A stretch of 64,000 nucleotides of DNA from Sinobacterium caligoides (GTDB lineage: Bacteria; Pseudomonadota; Gammaproteobacteria; Pseudomonadales; Sinobacteriaceae). The position numbers and the translations under genes are program-made. The notes beneath the pieces are model-generated. The model worked only from the letters and a program-made list of their open reading frames with translations, had not been told where the DNA came from and did no database searches. How positions within the stretch are numbered: position 1 is the stretch's first letter; every line of letters begins with the position of its first letter. Shown here piece by piece: positions 9,011-19,887 of this stretch. Location: positions 682,001 to 746,000 of the forward strand of contig NZ_RKHR01000004.1 in the NCBI RefSeq assembly GCF_003752585.1. Reading direction: 5' to 3'.

Positions 9011-11863
9011 CTATTGCTGTTTACCGTAACGAGCAATTGCTTTTGCCAGAATGCCTAACGATACAGGCTTACTCAGATGATCATTCATCCCGACATTAAG
9101 CGCATGTTCCAGTTGTTCTGGCAGGGCATGGGCTGTCAAAGCAATAATTGCAATAGTATTAGTACCCAAACAAAAGCGCTCTTCCAAATCACGAATAGCA
9201 TGGGTTGCGCTATAGCCATCGAGCACAGGCATTTCACAATCCATAAAGACTAAATCGAAGGGGTCAACATCACTATCAATATTAGCCTCTTTAAAAGCCC
9301 TCATTGCCTGTTGGCCATCGTTCACAATCACACAACGCTGCCCCAAACGCGCTAACATTGCCTCGATTACACGACGATTAACCTGATTATCTTCTGCCAC
9401 CAAAACACGATTAACTGCCAACCGCGCCAACGGCTCTGCTGCTATCTGTGCCTGCTGCAAACTTGGCACTTTCTGATCAGGCAGAAGCAATCGATTGAGT
9501 AGCTCACCTATCTCATAGCTATACAACGGGCTCCGCACCGCGACGACACTGTACCGACTCTCTATCGACTTCAGCGTACTGCTTTTAGCTGTTTTGAAAA
9601 ATAAAATCACACGAATTTTTGCCGTCAAAAAGGAGCATATATCATTCTCCAATAACTCTAGAGCCTCTTCTTTACATCCATCGATACAAAGAAAATCTAG
9701 TTTATTGCCTTTATTTACACAGCAATCTAACGGCTCTACACAAGTTAACCAATGGTGAAATTTCACCCCCCATTTTTCCATCTGAGAAGCGGTAAAACGC
9801 GCCATAAGATTATTAGCGGTAACCAAGCCTACTCGCACGCCCTGTAGCTGAGGCCAGAGCAAACCCTCGATTTCACGCTCTTTCGCCACCGGCAATGACA
9901 GCTTAACAATAAACGTCGAGCCAATACCGAGTTCGCTCTCAACAGAGATACTGCCTCCCATCAACGTTACCAGCTGACGACTAATAGCCAGGCCCAGCCC
10001 CGTCCCCCCGTAACGCCTAGAAATGGAGTTATCTGCCTGCTGAAAAGACTCAAACAGCTTATCCAGCTGTTCCTTCGAAATACCGATGCCAGTATCTTGC
10101 ACGGTAATTCGAAGCTCATTCTGCTCGGCATCCTCGCTAATCAACAGCAGAACCTCGCCCTGTTCTGTAAACTTCAGCGAGTTACTGAGCAGGTTTATAA
10201 TAATCTGCCGCAATCGTAACGGATCGCCAATGTAACATTGGCCGCGTGTTGAAATATCACAGTAGAGGTGAAGATCCTTATCTTGCGCGCGGAAGCTAAA
10301 CAACGATACTGTTTCGAGCGCCAAACTATCGATATCAAACTCGACCGACTCCAGTGACAACTTACCTGCCTCAATCTTCGAGTAATCCAAAATGTCATTA
10401 ATAATTTTCAATAACGACTTTCCTGAGTTGTATATGATGTCATTATATTGCTGCTGTTCCTTCGTCAATGGTGTATGCGATAACATCTCCGACATCCCAA
10501 GAACCCCGTTCATCGGCGTTCTAATTTCATGACTCATCTTGGCAAGAAATTCACTCTTCGCACGATTCTCATTGACTGCTCTCTGCTCTTTTACGCGTAA
10601 CAGGTTTATACGGTTACCCAGCGACACAGAGATCAAGGTTACCTGCAGAAGGTAACTAACCTCCATGTAATAGCCGTGATAGTAGCCCCAAATCATCACA
10701 TCCAACATCACCACAACCCCAGCACCGAGCAATATTAGCCAGGAAATAAAATAGATCTTTGCGCCTGTTACGCCTGCACGCCACAACCTTAAGCTGTGCC
10801 ACAGAATCACAGCAAACATCACCAGGCTGACAGAAAAACCAACATACAAACCCACGCCAGTAGCCAGATCGATTGAGAAGAAGCTGACCAGTGCCAAGAG
10901 CAAAAGGCCATAACACAGAACACGAATATACTGGTAAACCCTTGGCTGACGTCTCTCTAACTCAAGAAATGCAATACTAAAAAAACCAAATATTCCCAAC
11001 AACACATAAGCAGAAGGCAGTAATATATGTGAATCAAACCAAGTAAACCGCCCCCATATTAGCTGCGATCCATAGCCATCAACAGCGAATAAGTTAAAAA
11101 TTACAGCACAAATAAAGGCAACGTAGAGACTGTATATCCGCTCGCGTGTGATCACATAAATAATTAAGTTATAAAACATCATCACCATCAAAACACCAAA
11201 AGTGAACCAGTCAAACCAGGCGCGATGGCTAGGAAATTTTGCTAGCAGGTGATCAGTTGTGACATCGGTTCGCTTGAAAACATACTGTGGCCTTCCGACC
11301 ACTTCAATCAAAACCGCAACGCTCTGCTCTGGACGCAGCGGGAAGCCAAAACGGTAATGGCGATGATCATAGTCACGGCTACTAAAAGGCTGACTATTCC
11401 CTGTCATTCTCTTATAAAGCAGCCCCTCCTCAGCAATAACATAGACATTTAAAACCTTTTGATAATGATCCTTATAATTAATCGTGACTCGTTCAATATC
11501 CTTCTGATCATTCTGTAGTGGAAAGAAAAACCAGAAACTGTAGTGGCTAAACCCTGGCAGGTTGGTCTTTAGCCCAGGCCGACGCCAAAAGTCTTGAGCT
11601 GCGATTTCAGCAGGTGAAAGAGGGAGAAAAAATGACAAGTCTAGCTGATGCTTAGGGTCAGGGAAAAAGCGCAGACCGGAATGCTGCGACAACCGTATCG
11701 TTAACTCTGAGACCTTAACCGGTTCCGTGGCATTTCCATAGCCGCTAGCATTCTCGGCGACGCATACCGTCGCCGTTACGCAATACCAAGCTAGGAGCAA
11801 AGAAATGAGTAAGCCTTTGCAGCAACTTCGCCCACAGCAGGTACTTATAGCATGCCACAGCAT
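9011..11863 (-). CDS. Hybrid sensor histidine kinase with 7TMR-DISM sensor
   Basis: From ATG 11863 this is a 950-residue membrane protein: a signal-like hydrophobic N-terminus, a periplasmic 7TMR-DISMED2-type beta domain, seven membrane helices, then HisKA with [14 protein letters not shown] (phospho-acceptor His near residue 444), HATPase_c with [16 protein letters not shown] and [10 protein letters not shown], and a C-terminal receiver ([20 protein letters not shown] with acceptor Asp near 876, and a K in LSKP). The 7TMR-DISM class senses carbohydrate-like or other small ligands, but the ligand is unknown. A TTG at 11914 would add 17 residues. No partner response regulator lies beside it, so output probably goes through an Hpt protein or a distant regulator. 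Confidence 0.92.
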   Translation of the reverse strand: MLWHAISTCCGRSCCKGLLISLLLAWYCVTATVCVAENASGYGNATEPVKVSELTIRLSQHSGLRFFPDPKHQLDLSFFLPLSPAEIAAQDFWRRPGLKTNLPGFSHYSFWFFFPLQNDQKDIERVTINYKDHYQKVLNVYVIAEEGLLYKRMTGNSQPFSSRDYDHRHYRFGFPLRPEQSVAVLIEVVGRPQYVFKRTDVTTDHLLAKFPSHRAWFDWFTFGVLMVMMFYNLIIYVITRERIYSLYVAFICAVIFNLFAVDGYGSQLIWGRFTWFDSHILLPSAYVLLGIFGFFSIAFLELERRQPRVYQYIRVLCYGLLLLALVSFFSIDLATGVGLYVGFSVSLVMFAVILWHSLRLWRAGVTGAKIYFISWLILLGAGVVVMLDVMIWGYYHGYYMEVSYLLQVTLISVSLGNRINLLRVKEQRAVNENRAKSEFLAKMSHEIRTPMNGVLGMSEMLSHTPLTKEQQQYNDIIYNSGKSLLKIINDILDYSKIEAGKLSLESVEFDIDSLALETVSLFSFRAQDKDLHLYCDISTRGQCYIGDPLRLRQIIINLLSNSLKFTEQGEVLLLISEDAEQNELRITVQDTGIGISKEQLDKLFESFQQADNSISRRYGGTGLGLAISRQLVTLMGGSISVESELGIGSTFIVKLSLPVAKEREIEGLLWPQLQGVRVGLVTANNLMARFTASQMEKWGVKFHHWLTCVEPLDCCVNKGNKLDFLCIDGCKEEALELLENDICSFLTAKIRVILFFKTAKSSTLKSIESRYSVVAVRSPLYSYEIGELLNRLLLPDQKVPSLQQAQIAAEPLARLAVNRVLVAEDNQVNRRVIEAMLARLGQRCVIVNDGQQAMRAFKEANIDSDVDPFDLVFMDCEMPVLDGYSATHAIRDLEERFCLGTNTIAIIALTAHALPEQLEHALNVGMNDHLSKPVSLGILAKAIARYGKQQ

Positions 11864-11998
11864 TACTGACAGCAAGGTACTTCCCGCTAACCGCGTCTCT
11901 AAAATACGAGCCAACTGATATCAGCCCGTCACATCTATTTAGTGTAGCCGCTAGCACTATCATCGCCCACAACAGTAGCAAGTCCCTGCTTCTCCTAC

Positions 11999-13027
11999 TC
12001 AATCCTCGCAACCGAGTAGGTCGGCCAACCAACGGGATTTTTCATCTGTCTCTGCCGCAATCTTCACAGTCATCGTCAAGGGCACTGAAAGAAACATACC
12101 AATAGGCCCCAATAGCCAACCCCAGAACACTAAAGAAACAAAGACAACGAGTGATGAGAGCCCCAAACTACGCCCCATCAGTTTGGGCTCAATAATATTA
12201 CCAACGATATTATTCACCCCGAAATAAACAGCAATCAATATCCCTGCGGCATCTGGCCCGTGTTGAATCAACGCCAACAATACAGCAGGGATAGCGGCCA
12301 CAATAGAGCCGATATTGGGAACGAAGTTAAGCAGAAAGGCTAAAATTGCCCACATCACAGGATAGTCGACATCGAGAATCAGCAATGCCGACAACACCAC
12401 CAGCGCGGTCAGTAAGCTCATCATCGACTTGATGACAATATAGCGATTCAGTGTGCTCGAAAAGTGCTCAAAATGGGCGAGAGCGCTGACCGGAGAACGG
12501 GATATTTTCATCACCTTGGTCTTAAAACTGCCCAGTTCCATCAGTATGAAGGCAACCGTCAGTAGGATAAGAAAGGTGTTCGCCAAGGTGCCTAAGACAC
12601 GATTAAACGTGCTACCGACAAGGCCCATCACCGCGCTCAGGTCGAGCAATCGTTTCAGCTCTGAGGCCTCCACCGTAATACCATGCCCCGATAGGAAACC
12701 GACCAACTGCACGCTAATACCAGTCAGCCGCTGCTGATACAGCGGTAAGTTCTTGCTGAAGCCATCTAAGGAGGCCCCCATCATCGATGACAGCAGCAGG
12801 CCAAAGGCCACGATCACAAGCATCACAATCAGTAGAGCCAACCCCTGCGGCACACGGTAGTCCGTCAATATAAACATCAACGGCGCGCTAATCGCCGCAA
12901 TAAAGATAGCAATCAAAAACGGGGCCACCACTGCCTCGGCAGTTTTCACTCCCGCAAGAATAATAATAAGGGCAGCCAATGCTACTAGGGTTCGGGTCGC
13001 AGTCGCCTCTGCTGGTAAGCCGGGCAT
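11999..13027 (-). CDS. AI-2E family transporter (PerM/TqsA-like)
   Basis: A 342-residue inner-membrane protein with about eight hydrophobic segments and the conserved C-terminal part FVPNIGSIVAAIPAVLLAL followed by NNIVGNIIEPKLMGRSLGLS, the hallmark of the AI-2E exporter family (PF01594). Members include TqsA (AI-2 export) and Na+/H+ antiporter-like proteins, so the substrate is open. It lies 135 bases upstream of the histidine kinase gene on the same strand; a shared transcript is possible but not demonstrated. Confidence 0.92.
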   Translation of the reverse strand: MPGLPAEATATRTLVALAALIIILAGVKTAEAVVAPFLIAIFIAAISAPLMFILTDYRVPQGLALLIVMLVIVAFGLLLSSMMGASLDGFSKNLPLYQQRLTGISVQLVGFLSGHGITVEASELKRLLDLSAVMGLVGSTFNRVLGTLANTFLILLTVAFILMELGSFKTKVMKISRSPVSALAHFEHFSSTLNRYIVIKSMMSLLTALVVLSALLILDVDYPVMWAILAFLLNFVPNIGSIVAAIPAVLLALIQHGPDAAGILIAVYFGVNNIVGNIIEPKLMGRSLGLSSLVVFVSLVFWGWLLGPIGMFLSVPLTMTVKIAAETDEKSRWLADLLGCED

Positions 13028-13388
13028 AGTTCAATCCAATGTTATGAGTGCAGTGATGAATAGTATGATGATTGCCAATAAAAAACTACGCTGTGTTAAA
13101 CAGCTCGCACTTACATCATAACGATTATGACGCATCAAGGCTTATCACTAATTATAGATGGCAATACTATAAATAAAGATCGAAACAATATTAAGCAGCC
13201 TTCAATATCGTAACTATGATCTCCTAACAGGACTAAAATCGAGCTCCTAAAAACAGCCGAATGCCAATCATTCTCGTTTAAATATTTTCGTATAAATCAA
13301 CACTTTTTCACAAACATTGATCTAGTCTCTGCGTGCATTACAAGCAATAGCCCTATAATAGTAGGGTGATTAACCACGAGTGAGCGTA
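13028..13388. other. Divergent intergenic region before the nap operon
   Basis: About 360 A/T-rich bases between the AI-2E permease (-) and napE (+). It holds the probable nap promoter described separately. A second FNR-like sequence, TTCGT-ATAA-ATCAA at 13287-13300, has a perfect right half and a 3/5 left half. I see no coding frame. Confidence 0.5.
13317..13359 (+). promoter_or_regulatory. Probable nap promoter with an FNR/Anr half-site
   Basis: A consensus -10 hexamer TATAAT lies at 13354-13359, 30 bases before napE. No good -35 hexamer is present at 16-18 bases. Instead a perfect FNR half-site TTGAT lies at 13317-13321; a 14-base FNR site starting there would be centred about 42 bases before the expected start point, the class II activator position. 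The right half (TCTCT) does not match, so binding is uncertain. Activation by FNR under low oxygen is the known control of nap operons. Confidence 0.45.
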
Positions 13389-13544
13389 ATGAAAGAGCAA
13401 ATTGATAGTTCAAGGACCGAAGAGCTTGGTCTTTTCTTTATAACAACAGCTATTGTCGCCCCATTGTTGACCGTCATGATTGTGGCTGGTTACGGTTTCA
13501 CCGTCTGGATTTCACAGCTATTAATGGGCCCACCTGGCGTTTAA
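13389..13544 (+). CDS. napE: Periplasmic nitrate reductase small membrane protein NapE
   Basis: A 51-residue single-helix inner-membrane protein. It begins MKEQIDSSRTEELGLF, has a hydrophobic span about residues 16-45 and ends with VWISQLLMGPPGV, closely resembling NapE, whose family ends in the same LLxGPPG pattern. NapE is a non-catalytic accessory of the periplasmic nitrate reductase with no settled role. It is the first gene of the nap operon, 29 bases before napF. Confidence 0.88.
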   Translation: MKEQIDSSRTEELGLFFITTAIVAPLLTVMIVAGYGFTVWISQLLMGPPGV

Positions 13545-13573
13545 CCTAGTTTCCTGGAAGTTACGTTATTGCA

Positions 13574-14113
13574 ATGAAAACTGAGGATGTCGATCTCAAC
13601 CGCCGCTCTTTCGTGTCGGGTAAGCTTAAAGAGATTGCGACAACAAAAACGGTAACACCTCCTCGCCCTCCCTGGGTGACGGAGTCGAGCCTGTTGGATG
13701 CCTGTAGTCGCTGTGGCGACTGTATTACTGCCTGCCCCGAAAAGATCATCGTACACGGTAACGACCAATATCCAGAGCTCGATTTTACACGATCTGGCTG
13801 TGACTATTGCGGTGACTGTGCCGCCAGTTGCCAGCAGGAAGTGTTTCTACCACAGCAACAGCGTCGCCCAGCTTTAGCGTGGCAGCAACGCGCGGTACTC
13901 AACGAACGATGCCTGAATTATAACCAGGTGATGTGCCAAAGCTGCCAGGACAGCTGTCAGACAGAAGCTATTCATTTTAGCTATCAAGACCGTATACCTC
14001 GCCCTGTGATCAACCTCGAGCGCTGTGACGGCTGCGGCTTCTGTCTCTCTGTCTGCCCCACTCAAGCCATCGACCTACTCAACCCCGAAGACGTCGCCTA
14101 TGAACACCTTTGA
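13574..14113 (+). CDS. napF: Ferredoxin-type protein NapF
   Basis: A 179-residue cytoplasmic iron-sulfur protein that assists maturation of NapA before export. It carries cysteine clusters CSRCGDCITACP, CDYCGDCAASC, CQSCQDSC and CDGCGFCLSVCP, consistent with the 4Fe-4S centres of NapF. The N-terminus has a RRSFVSG stretch as in other NapF proteins. Its last 14 bases overlap napD, indicating translational coupling. Confidence 0.95.
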   Translation: MKTEDVDLNRRSFVSGKLKEIATTKTVTPPRPPWVTESSLLDACSRCGDCITACPEKIIVHGNDQYPELDFTRSGCDYCGDCAASCQQEVFLPQQQRRPALAWQQRAVLNERCLNYNQVMCQSCQDSCQTEAIHFSYQDRIPRPVINLERCDGCGFCLSVCPTQAIDLLNPEDVAYEHL

Positions 14114-14435
14114 ACACATCCCCGCCGAACAGCAAGAGTGGCACATTGCCAGCCTGGTTGTACAAGGCCTACCCAAGGATCTAGACAGGCTCCAGGCGAC
14201 GCTGAATAACTTAGCCAACGCCAGTGTCGCCGCTTGCGACGGCGAGAAGGGAAAGATCATCGTCATCGTTGAGGCCGATAACGCCAAGGCCCTAGCCAAC
14301 ACGACAGACCAGATCCGCATCACCGAGCACGTCCTTGATGCTCACCTGGTCTACCACCAGATCGCCGATAAGAACACGCTCGATGATGTCATCGATGATA
14401 CCGAAATCTCACTTCCTACTGACCTACTGGAATAG
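14100..14435 (+). CDS. napD: Nitrate reductase chaperone NapD
   Basis: A 111-residue cytoplasmic chaperone that binds the Tat signal peptide of NapA and holds back export until cofactor loading is finished. The pattern [18 protein letters not shown] followed by [11 protein letters not shown] is typical of the NapD fold. The start ATG at 14100 lies inside the end of napF, which fits NapD alignments; upstream in-frame codons would give an unrelated extension. The napA ATG follows its stop by 2 bases. Confidence 0.94.
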   Translation: MNTFEHIPAEQQEWHIASLVVQGLPKDLDRLQATLNNLANASVAACDGEKGKIIVIVEADNAKALANTTDQIRITEHVLDAHLVYHQIADKNTLDDVIDDTEISLPTDLLE

Positions 14436-14437
14436 CC

Positions 14438-16948
14438 ATGAAACTAGATAGACGCCAATTTATTAAGGCCCAGGCCGCTGCCACCGCCGCTGCCGCTGCA
14501 GGTCTCAGCCTGACGAGCCAAGCGAGTAACTTGATCACCAGTTCGAAGGACACCGACCTCGAGTGGAACAAGGCGCCCTGTCGATTCTGTGGTACCGGCT
14601 GCTCTATTCAGGTCGCAACCAAGGATGGCAAGGTCGTCGCCACCCACGGTGACATCAAGGGTGAAGTCAACAAGGGCTTAAACTGCGTAAAAGGCTACTT
14701 CCTCTCCAAGATCATGTACGGCAAAGACCGACTCACTACGCCCATGCTGCGTATGAGCAACGGCAAATATGACAAGAACGGCGACTTCACCCCGATCAGC
14801 TGGGACGCCGCCTTCGATATCATGGCAGAAAAGTGGAAAGCTAGCATCGCAGCCAATGGACCGGAAAGCATCGGCATGTTCGGCTCGGGCCAGTGGACTG
14901 TCTACGAAGGCTACGCCGCCTCTAAGCTGATGAAGGCTGGTTTCCGCTCAAACAACATCGACCCTAACGCTCGCCACTGCATGGCGTCTGCCGTCGGCGG
15001 CTTCATGCGTACCTTTGGTATCGATGAGCCCATGGGCTGCTACGATGATTTCGAGCACGCCGACCGGTTCGTACTGTGGGGCTCCAACATGGCTGAGATG
15101 CACCCCATCCTATGGACGCGCATCACCGACACACGACTCAGCAACCCCGACACCCGTGTTGCAGTGCTTTCAACCTATAAACACCGCAGCTTTGAGCTCG
15201 CCGACACACCGATCGTGTTCGAGCCACAGACCGATCTAGCGATACTCAATTTCATCGCTAATTACATCATTAAAAACGGTAAGGTCAACAAGGACTTCGT
15301 CAATAAGCACACCCGTTTCCGCGTCGGCAACACCGATATTGGTTACGGTCTGCGTCCTGAGCACCCATTGCAGAAGGCGGCTAAGAACGCTGGCAATGCA
15401 GGCGGGTCAGAAGCCACAACCTTCGAAGAATACGCCAAGTTCGTCAGCACCTATACCGCAGAGTATGTCTCCAAACTCTCCAAAGTGCCTGTCGATCAAC
15501 TCAATGAAATCGCCAGCTGGTACGCCGACCCTAAGCTCAAGGTCACTTCACTCTGGACCATGGGCTTCAATCAGCATACCCGCGGCGTCTGGGCGAACAA
15601 TCTCGCTTACAATATTCACCTGCTTACCGGTAAAATTTCTCAGCCTGGCAACAGCCCCTTCTCGCTGACAGGCCAACCCTCAGCCTGTGGCACCGCACGC
15701 GAAGTCGGCACCTTTAGTCACCGCCTTCCTGCCGACCTTGTCGTCGCCAACCCCGCACACCGCAAGATCGCAGAGAAAATCTGGAAGCTACCCGCCGGCA
15801 CGATTCCCGCCAAGCCAGGACTACACGCTGTCGCTCAAAACCGAGCACTAAAAGATGGCAAAATTAACGTCTACTGGGTACAGTGCAACAACAACATGCA
15901 AGCTGCCGCCAATCTCAACGAAGAGACCCTACCCGGCTACCGCAATCCCGATAACTTCATCGTTACCTCGGACCCTTACCCAACAGTTACCGCGCAAGCC
16001 AGCGACCTGATTCTACCGACAGCGATGTGGGTCGAAAAAGAAGGCGCCTACGGTAATGCCGAGCGACGCACACAGCTTTGGCACCAACTCGTCGACGCCC
16101 CAGGCGAAGCCAAGTCCGATCTATGGCAGCTCGTCGAGTTCTCTAAGCGTTTCACAACCGATGAAGTCTGGGATGCCGAGATTCTCAAGGCCAACCCTGA
16201 GTACAAAGGTAAAACACTGTACGAAGTACTTTACAAAAACGGTCACGTCAATGAGTTCCCTCTGACTGACATGACCGAGAAGTACCCCGGTTACAACAAC
16301 CCCGAGTCCGAAGAAGCCGGTTTCTACCTGCAAAAAGGCCTATTCGAGGAATATGCTAGCTTCGGCCGTGGTCATGGCCACGACCTCGCACACTTCGACC
16401 ACTACCACGAGGCCGATGTCCGTGGGCTACGCTGGCCTGTCGTCAATCGACAAGAGACACGCTGGCGCTTCAAAGAGGGATCTGACCCCTATGCCAAGCC
16501 GGGTACTGACTTTGACTTCTACGGCAACAAAGATGGCAAAGCCGTAATCTGGTCACTGCCTTACGAGCCTGCCGCCGAATCACCTGACGAAGAGTTCGAC
16601 ATGTGGTTGTGTACTGGCCGAATTATTGAGCACTGGCACTCAGGCTCGATGACACAGCGCGTACCCGAGCTACATAAAGCGTTCCCCAACGCCGTCGTCT
16701 TCATGCACCCTGATGACGCCAAGAGCCGAGGCCTGCGCCGCGGCGACGAAGTGAAGGTTGTCACTCGTCGCGGGGAGATCAAAACTCGCGTTGAGACTCG
16801 CGGCCGTAACAAGCCCCCCATCGGCCTGGTCTTTGTACCCTGGTTCGACGCCAGCCAGCTCATCAATAAATGCACCCTCGATGCCACCGACCCGCTATCT
16901 AAGCAGACCGATTACAAGAAATGCGCCGTTAAGATTGTCAAGGTGTAA
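14438..16948 (+). CDS. napA: Periplasmic nitrate reductase catalytic subunit NapA
   Basis: Reduces nitrate to nitrite in the periplasm using a Mo-bis-MGD cofactor and one 4Fe-4S cluster. The 836-residue precursor starts with a twin-arginine signal (DRRQFIK, then an alanine-rich hydrophobic stretch). Cluster ligands are C48, C51, C55 and C83; the molybdenum ligand is the cysteine of ARHCMAS, about residue 180. Length matches NapA of gammaproteobacteria (about 830). Electrons arrive from NapC through NapB, both encoded downstream. Confidence 0.97.
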   Translation: MKLDRRQFIKAQAAATAAAAAGLSLTSQASNLITSSKDTDLEWNKAPCRFCGTGCSIQVATKDGKVVATHGDIKGEVNKGLNCVKGYFLSKIMYGKDRLTTPMLRMSNGKYDKNGDFTPISWDAAFDIMAEKWKASIAANGPESIGMFGSGQWTVYEGYAASKLMKAGFRSNNIDPNARHCMASAVGGFMRTFGIDEPMGCYDDFEHADRFVLWGSNMAEMHPILWTRITDTRLSNPDTRVAVLSTYKHRSFELADTPIVFEPQTDLAILNFIANYIIKNGKVNKDFVNKHTRFRVGNTDIGYGLRPEHPLQKAAKNAGNAGGSEATTFEEYAKFVSTYTAEYVSKLSKVPVDQLNEIASWYADPKLKVTSLWTMGFNQHTRGVWANNLAYNIHLLTGKISQPGNSPFSLTGQPSACGTAREVGTFSHRLPADLVVANPAHRKIAEKIWKLPAGTIPAKPGLHAVAQNRALKDGKINVYWVQCNNNMQAAANLNEETLPGYRNPDNFIVTSDPYPTVTAQASDLILPTAMWVEKEGAYGNAERRTQLWHQLVDAPGEAKSDLWQLVEFSKRFTTDEVWDAEILKANPEYKGKTLYEVLYKNGHVNEFPLTDMTEKYPGYNNPESEEAGFYLQKGLFEEYASFGRGHGHDLAHFDHYHEADVRGLRWPVVNRQETRWRFKEGSDPYAKPGTDFDFYGNKDGKAVIWSLPYEPAAESPDEEFDMWLCTGRIIEHWHSGSMTQRVPELHKAFPNAVVFMHPDDAKSRGLRRGDEVKVVTRRGEIKTRVETRGRNKPPIGLVFVPWFDASQLINKCTLDATDPLSKQTDYKKCAVKIVKV

Positions 16949-16958
16949 GGAGAGTACT

Positions 16959-17399
16959 ATGAAAAAAGCCATCATCTTTATCTGCGGCGCGCTATTGAGT
17001 TCACTCCTGCTAGCCGACACGATTACGACGCTACGTTCTAGCCCGATCGATCAAGAGGCAACGCCACCGGCGCTTGGCAACTACGTCAACGACGACAGCA
17101 AACAGCACCGTAACTATCCGATGCAACCCCCTATCATCCCGCATCACGTCGATCATTATCAGACCGACCTGTTTGCTAACAAGTGCCTATCTTGCCACGC
17201 GCGCAAACGCACCTCAGAGTCACAAGCGCCTATGGTCAGCGTCACCCACTACATGGATCGCTTCGGTAACTTCAGAGCCGACGTATCTCCACGTCGCTAC
17301 TTCTGTCGACAGTGTCACGTACCGCAAACCAGTGCCGACGCTACAGTTGAGAACACCTTTATCGATATGGACGACCTACCCAGCAACGAGGCCAAGTAA
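16959..17399 (+). CDS. napB: Periplasmic nitrate reductase diheme cytochrome NapB
   Basis: A 146-residue precursor with an N-terminal Sec signal ([19 protein letters not shown]) and two haem-binding motifs, CLSCH and CRQCH. NapB passes electrons from NapC to NapA. The ATG at 16959 follows AAGGAGAG; an open frame continues upstream inside napA but does not encode NapB sequence. The stop overlaps the napC start in a TAATG arrangement. Confidence 0.95.
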   Translation: MKKAIIFICGALLSSLLLADTITTLRSSPIDQEATPPALGNYVNDDSKQHRNYPMQPPIIPHHVDHYQTDLFANKCLSCHARKRTSESQAPMVSVTHYMDRFGNFRADVSPRRYFCRQCHVPQTSADATVENTFIDMDDLPSNEAK

Positions 17400-17986
17400 T
17401 GATCGATAAATTAAAACGTTATTGGCAAATTTTCTGGCGGCCCGCCAGACACTTCAGCTTCGGTATTATTATCGTTGGCGGCTTCATCGCAGGCATCATC
17501 TTCTGGGGCGGCTTCAACACCGCACTGGAGTTTACCAGTACAGAGAAATTCTGTACTGGCTGCCACGAGATGCAGGACAATGTGTTTGCCGAGCTAAAAT
17601 CGACTATTCACTACAGCAACCGTTCCGGTGTCCGCGCCATCTGCTCTGACTGTCACGTTCCTCACAACTGGACAGACAAGATTGCACGAAAGATGCAGGC
17701 ATCAAAAGAGGTTTACGGAAAAATCTTTGGCACTATCAATACACGCGAGAAGTTCCTTAACAAGCGTCGTGAACTGGCCGAACACGAGTGGAAGCGCATG
17801 AAATCCAACGATTCACTGGAGTGTCGTAATTGTCACCAGTTCGACTCGATGGACTTCACCCGTCAAAGTCCACGCGCCGCCGCCCAGCACTCAACGGCAC
17901 TCGCCAGCGGCGATAAAACCTGCATAGACTGTCACAAAGGGATTGCACACCAGCTCCCTAACATGGACGGCGTAGAAGGCTGGTAA
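17399..17986 (+). CDS. napC: Tetraheme cytochrome c NapC/NirT family quinol dehydrogenase
   Basis: A 195-residue membrane-anchored cytochrome that oxidises quinol and passes electrons to NapB. One N-terminal membrane helix (about residues 20-40) precedes four CxxCH motifs: CTGCH, CSDCH, CRNCH and CIDCH. napG and napH are absent here, so NapC is the visible quinol-oxidising component of this operon. A strong terminator follows 23 bases after the stop, closing napEFDABC. Confidence 0.95.
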   Translation: MIDKLKRYWQIFWRPARHFSFGIIIVGGFIAGIIFWGGFNTALEFTSTEKFCTGCHEMQDNVFAELKSTIHYSNRSGVRAICSDCHVPHNWTDKIARKMQASKEVYGKIFGTINTREKFLNKRRELAEHEWKRMKSNDSLECRNCHQFDSMDFTRQSPRAAAQHSTALASGDKTCIDCHKGIAHQLPNMDGVEGW

Positions 17987-18003
17987 CGACTGCCTTCACT
18001 ATC

Positions 18004-18038
18004 AAAAAAGGCGCTACTGTCTCAGTAGCGCCTTTTTT
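18004..18038 (+). terminator. Intrinsic terminator of the nap operon
   Basis: A perfect 10-base stem GGCGCTACTG (18010-18019) with CAGTAGCGCC (18023-18032), a three-base loop, a preceding A run and a following run of six T. It ends transcription after napC. Confidence 0.95.
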
Positions 18039-18229
18039 ATTGCTGATGATTTCAGCATCGACAGCTCTTAACCACGCCTTCCTTCACCCGCCACTCTTTC
18101 GCCCAACAAGAAACGTCGTTCTGAAGCAACGTATTCTATGGCTGATGGCTACCTTAAACTTATGCGTGCCGAGCAACACCATCTCCCCTCATTGCACAAC
18201 TGGGTGAAGGACCTTGACGAAAGCCTGAA

Positions 18230-18266
18230 CAGTCAGTCAGTCAGTCAGTCAGTCAGTCAGTCAGTC
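18230..18266. repeat. Tetranucleotide tandem repeat (CAGT)9
   Basis: Nine uninterrupted copies of CAGT plus one base. The tract lies between the nap terminator and the terminator of the POT transporter gene. A 72-codon open frame (18138-18356, +) runs through it and would read Ser-Gln-Ser-Val repeats, but I do not recognise that frame and see no clear ribosome binding site, so I do not call a gene. Tetranucleotide tracts are prone to slippage. Confidence 0.9.
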
Positions 18267-18324
18267 GGGCTAAGATTACTACCTCACCCCTCAGCTACAA
18301 TGATATTTTTCTCTGCAACGACCA

Positions 18325-18371
18325 CAAAAAAGCCCGCCTCCCAATCAGCAATCTGACAGGGAAGGCGGGCC
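18325..18371 (-). terminator. Intrinsic terminator of the POT transporter gene
   Basis: Read on the minus strand, GCCCGCCTTCCC (18359-18370) pairs with GGGAGGCGGGC (18332-18342) with one bulge and is followed by six T. It lies 26 bases beyond the transporter stop. Confidence 0.9.
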
Positions 18372-18396
18372 AGAAACGACCGACTATTGTCGAGAG

Positions 18397-19887
18397 TTAA
18401 GCGATAGCAGCCTCTGGTTCTCCAACTGGCACATCTGCATTGATATAACGCGTCAGTATCGGTGCCGCCATAAGAGTGATAATGGCAATCACAAACGATG
18501 CCACACCAATTTGTAGGAAGACATCAGAATACAGAGGCAGAGTCTGCAGCGGATCAGTGACGCCTTTAGGCGCCGCAGTCATCGACGAAATATAACCACC
18601 GATGACTGCCGACACGGCCGATGTCAGGAACCACATACCCATAACTAAACCCATTAGGCGCTGCGGTACTAGCTTAGCGACCATCGACAGACCAAGACCA
18701 CTAATCATTAACTCACCAACGCTCTGCAAGAAATAACTTAAGATAATCCAGTTTGACGAAACAATCCCCTGCGAGTTAGCGTAATGAGCACCTAACGGTA
18801 AAACTAAGAAGGCAAAAGAGCACAAGAACATGCCTACAGCAAACTTAAAAGGCATCGATAAGTCTTTGCCCTGTGAGCCAAAGTGAGAATAGAAAAACAC
18901 CAAAACGGGGCTCATTACCACAATCCAGAAGGGGTTCAGCGCCTGAAAAGATACAGGGTTGATGCTATAGCCTAGAATATTGTGTTCTACGTTATTAATC
19001 GCAAAGAAGTTCAGCGACATAGGCATCTGTGCATAGAGCACAAAGAACACAACGCCCACCAACATCAAAATAAACGCAACGATCATCTTGGCTCGGTAGC
19101 CTGTATCATCGCGCGCTACTTCGTAAAAATAATAAGCAACCACACTGACACCGATAACAACCAACGTCCAGTGAGCGATCGATAGATTCTGTATCAAAAA
19201 GGCTGCAACAAAGGCCCCAATAGCAGTACCGATAATAACAATGGCGTACTTAACAAAACCTGGGGAAGCTCCGCCCGCCTCAGAAGCAATGTGCGCAACC
19301 CAGCTACGGCAAGCATAATAATTTAGAATGGCACAAACTAGACCGATACCACACACTAGATAAGCGACACTCCAGCCATAGTGTTCATGAACGGCAGGTA
19401 CAAAAGCTGTTGCCAAAAAAGAACCGATGTTAATCGACATATAATAGAGTGTGAAAGCACCATCTAGCTTCGGGTCTCCCTCCGCATAGCACTTTGATAA
19501 TAAGCTCGATGGATTCGCCTTGAATAAGCCGTTACCGATACAGATAGTACCCAACGCAATATACACAAAATCCTGATGATCGACCGAGTAAGCTAGTAAG
19601 AAATAGCCCGTTGCCAGGACCGCCGCGCCCAGAACCATCGTCCGCTTCGCACCTAGCACACGATCGCCGATGAAGCCTCCAACGCTGATTAAAGCAAACG
19701 CAAGAGCCATGAAAGCCGCTGTCGTGCCGAATGATTGGTCCTCACTCATTCCTAGAGCTTTAACAAAGTACAGCGAAAGCAGAGCCTGAACACCGTAGTA
19801 ACCAAAGCGCTCCCACATTTCTATAAAGAAAATCATATAGAAAGGTTTCGGCTGTTTAAAATTATCCAACATTGAAGGAGACGTCAT
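18397..19887 (-). CDS. Proton-dependent oligopeptide (POT/PTR) transporter
   Basis: A 496-residue MFS-type inner-membrane protein that imports di- and tripeptides with protons. The first helix carries FIEMWERFGYYG, the ExxERFxYY motif needed for proton coupling in this family, and the PTR2 signature follows (GGFIGDRVLGAKRTM). About 14 hydrophobic segments fit the DtpA/DtpB subgroup. It is a single-gene unit with its own terminator and a long upstream region of about 800 bases shared with the divergent radical SAM gene. Confidence 0.93.
   Translation of the reverse strand: MTSPSMLDNFKQPKPFYMIFFIEMWERFGYYGVQALLSLYFVKALGMSEDQSFGTTAAFMALAFALISVGGFIGDRVLGAKRTMVLGAAVLATGYFLLAYSVDHQDFVYIALGTICIGNGLFKANPSSLLSKCYAEGDPKLDGAFTLYYMSINIGSFLATAFVPAVHEHYGWSVAYLVCGIGLVCAILNYYACRSWVAHIASEAGGASPGFVKYAIVIIGTAIGAFVAAFLIQNLSIAHWTLVVIGVSVVAYYFYEVARDDTGYRAKMIVAFILMLVGVVFFVLYAQMPMSLNFFAINNVEHNILGYSINPVSFQALNPFWIVVMSPVLVFFYSHFGSQGKDLSMPFKFAVGMFLCSFAFLVLPLGAHYANSQGIVSSNWIILSYFLQSVGELMISGLGLSMVAKLVPQRLMGLVMGMWFLTSAVSAVIGGYISSMTAAPKGVTDPLQTLPLYSDVFLQIGVASFVIAIITLMAAPILTRYINADVPVGEPEAAIA

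Noticed and set aside
18230-18266. CAGT array as a CRISPR-like repeat
   Set aside because: The unit is four bases with no spacers and no cas genes nearby; it is a simple tandem repeat.
18138-18356. 72-codon frame containing the CAGT tract
   Set aside because: No convincing ribosome binding site, no family resemblance, and its 3' part runs through the POT terminator.
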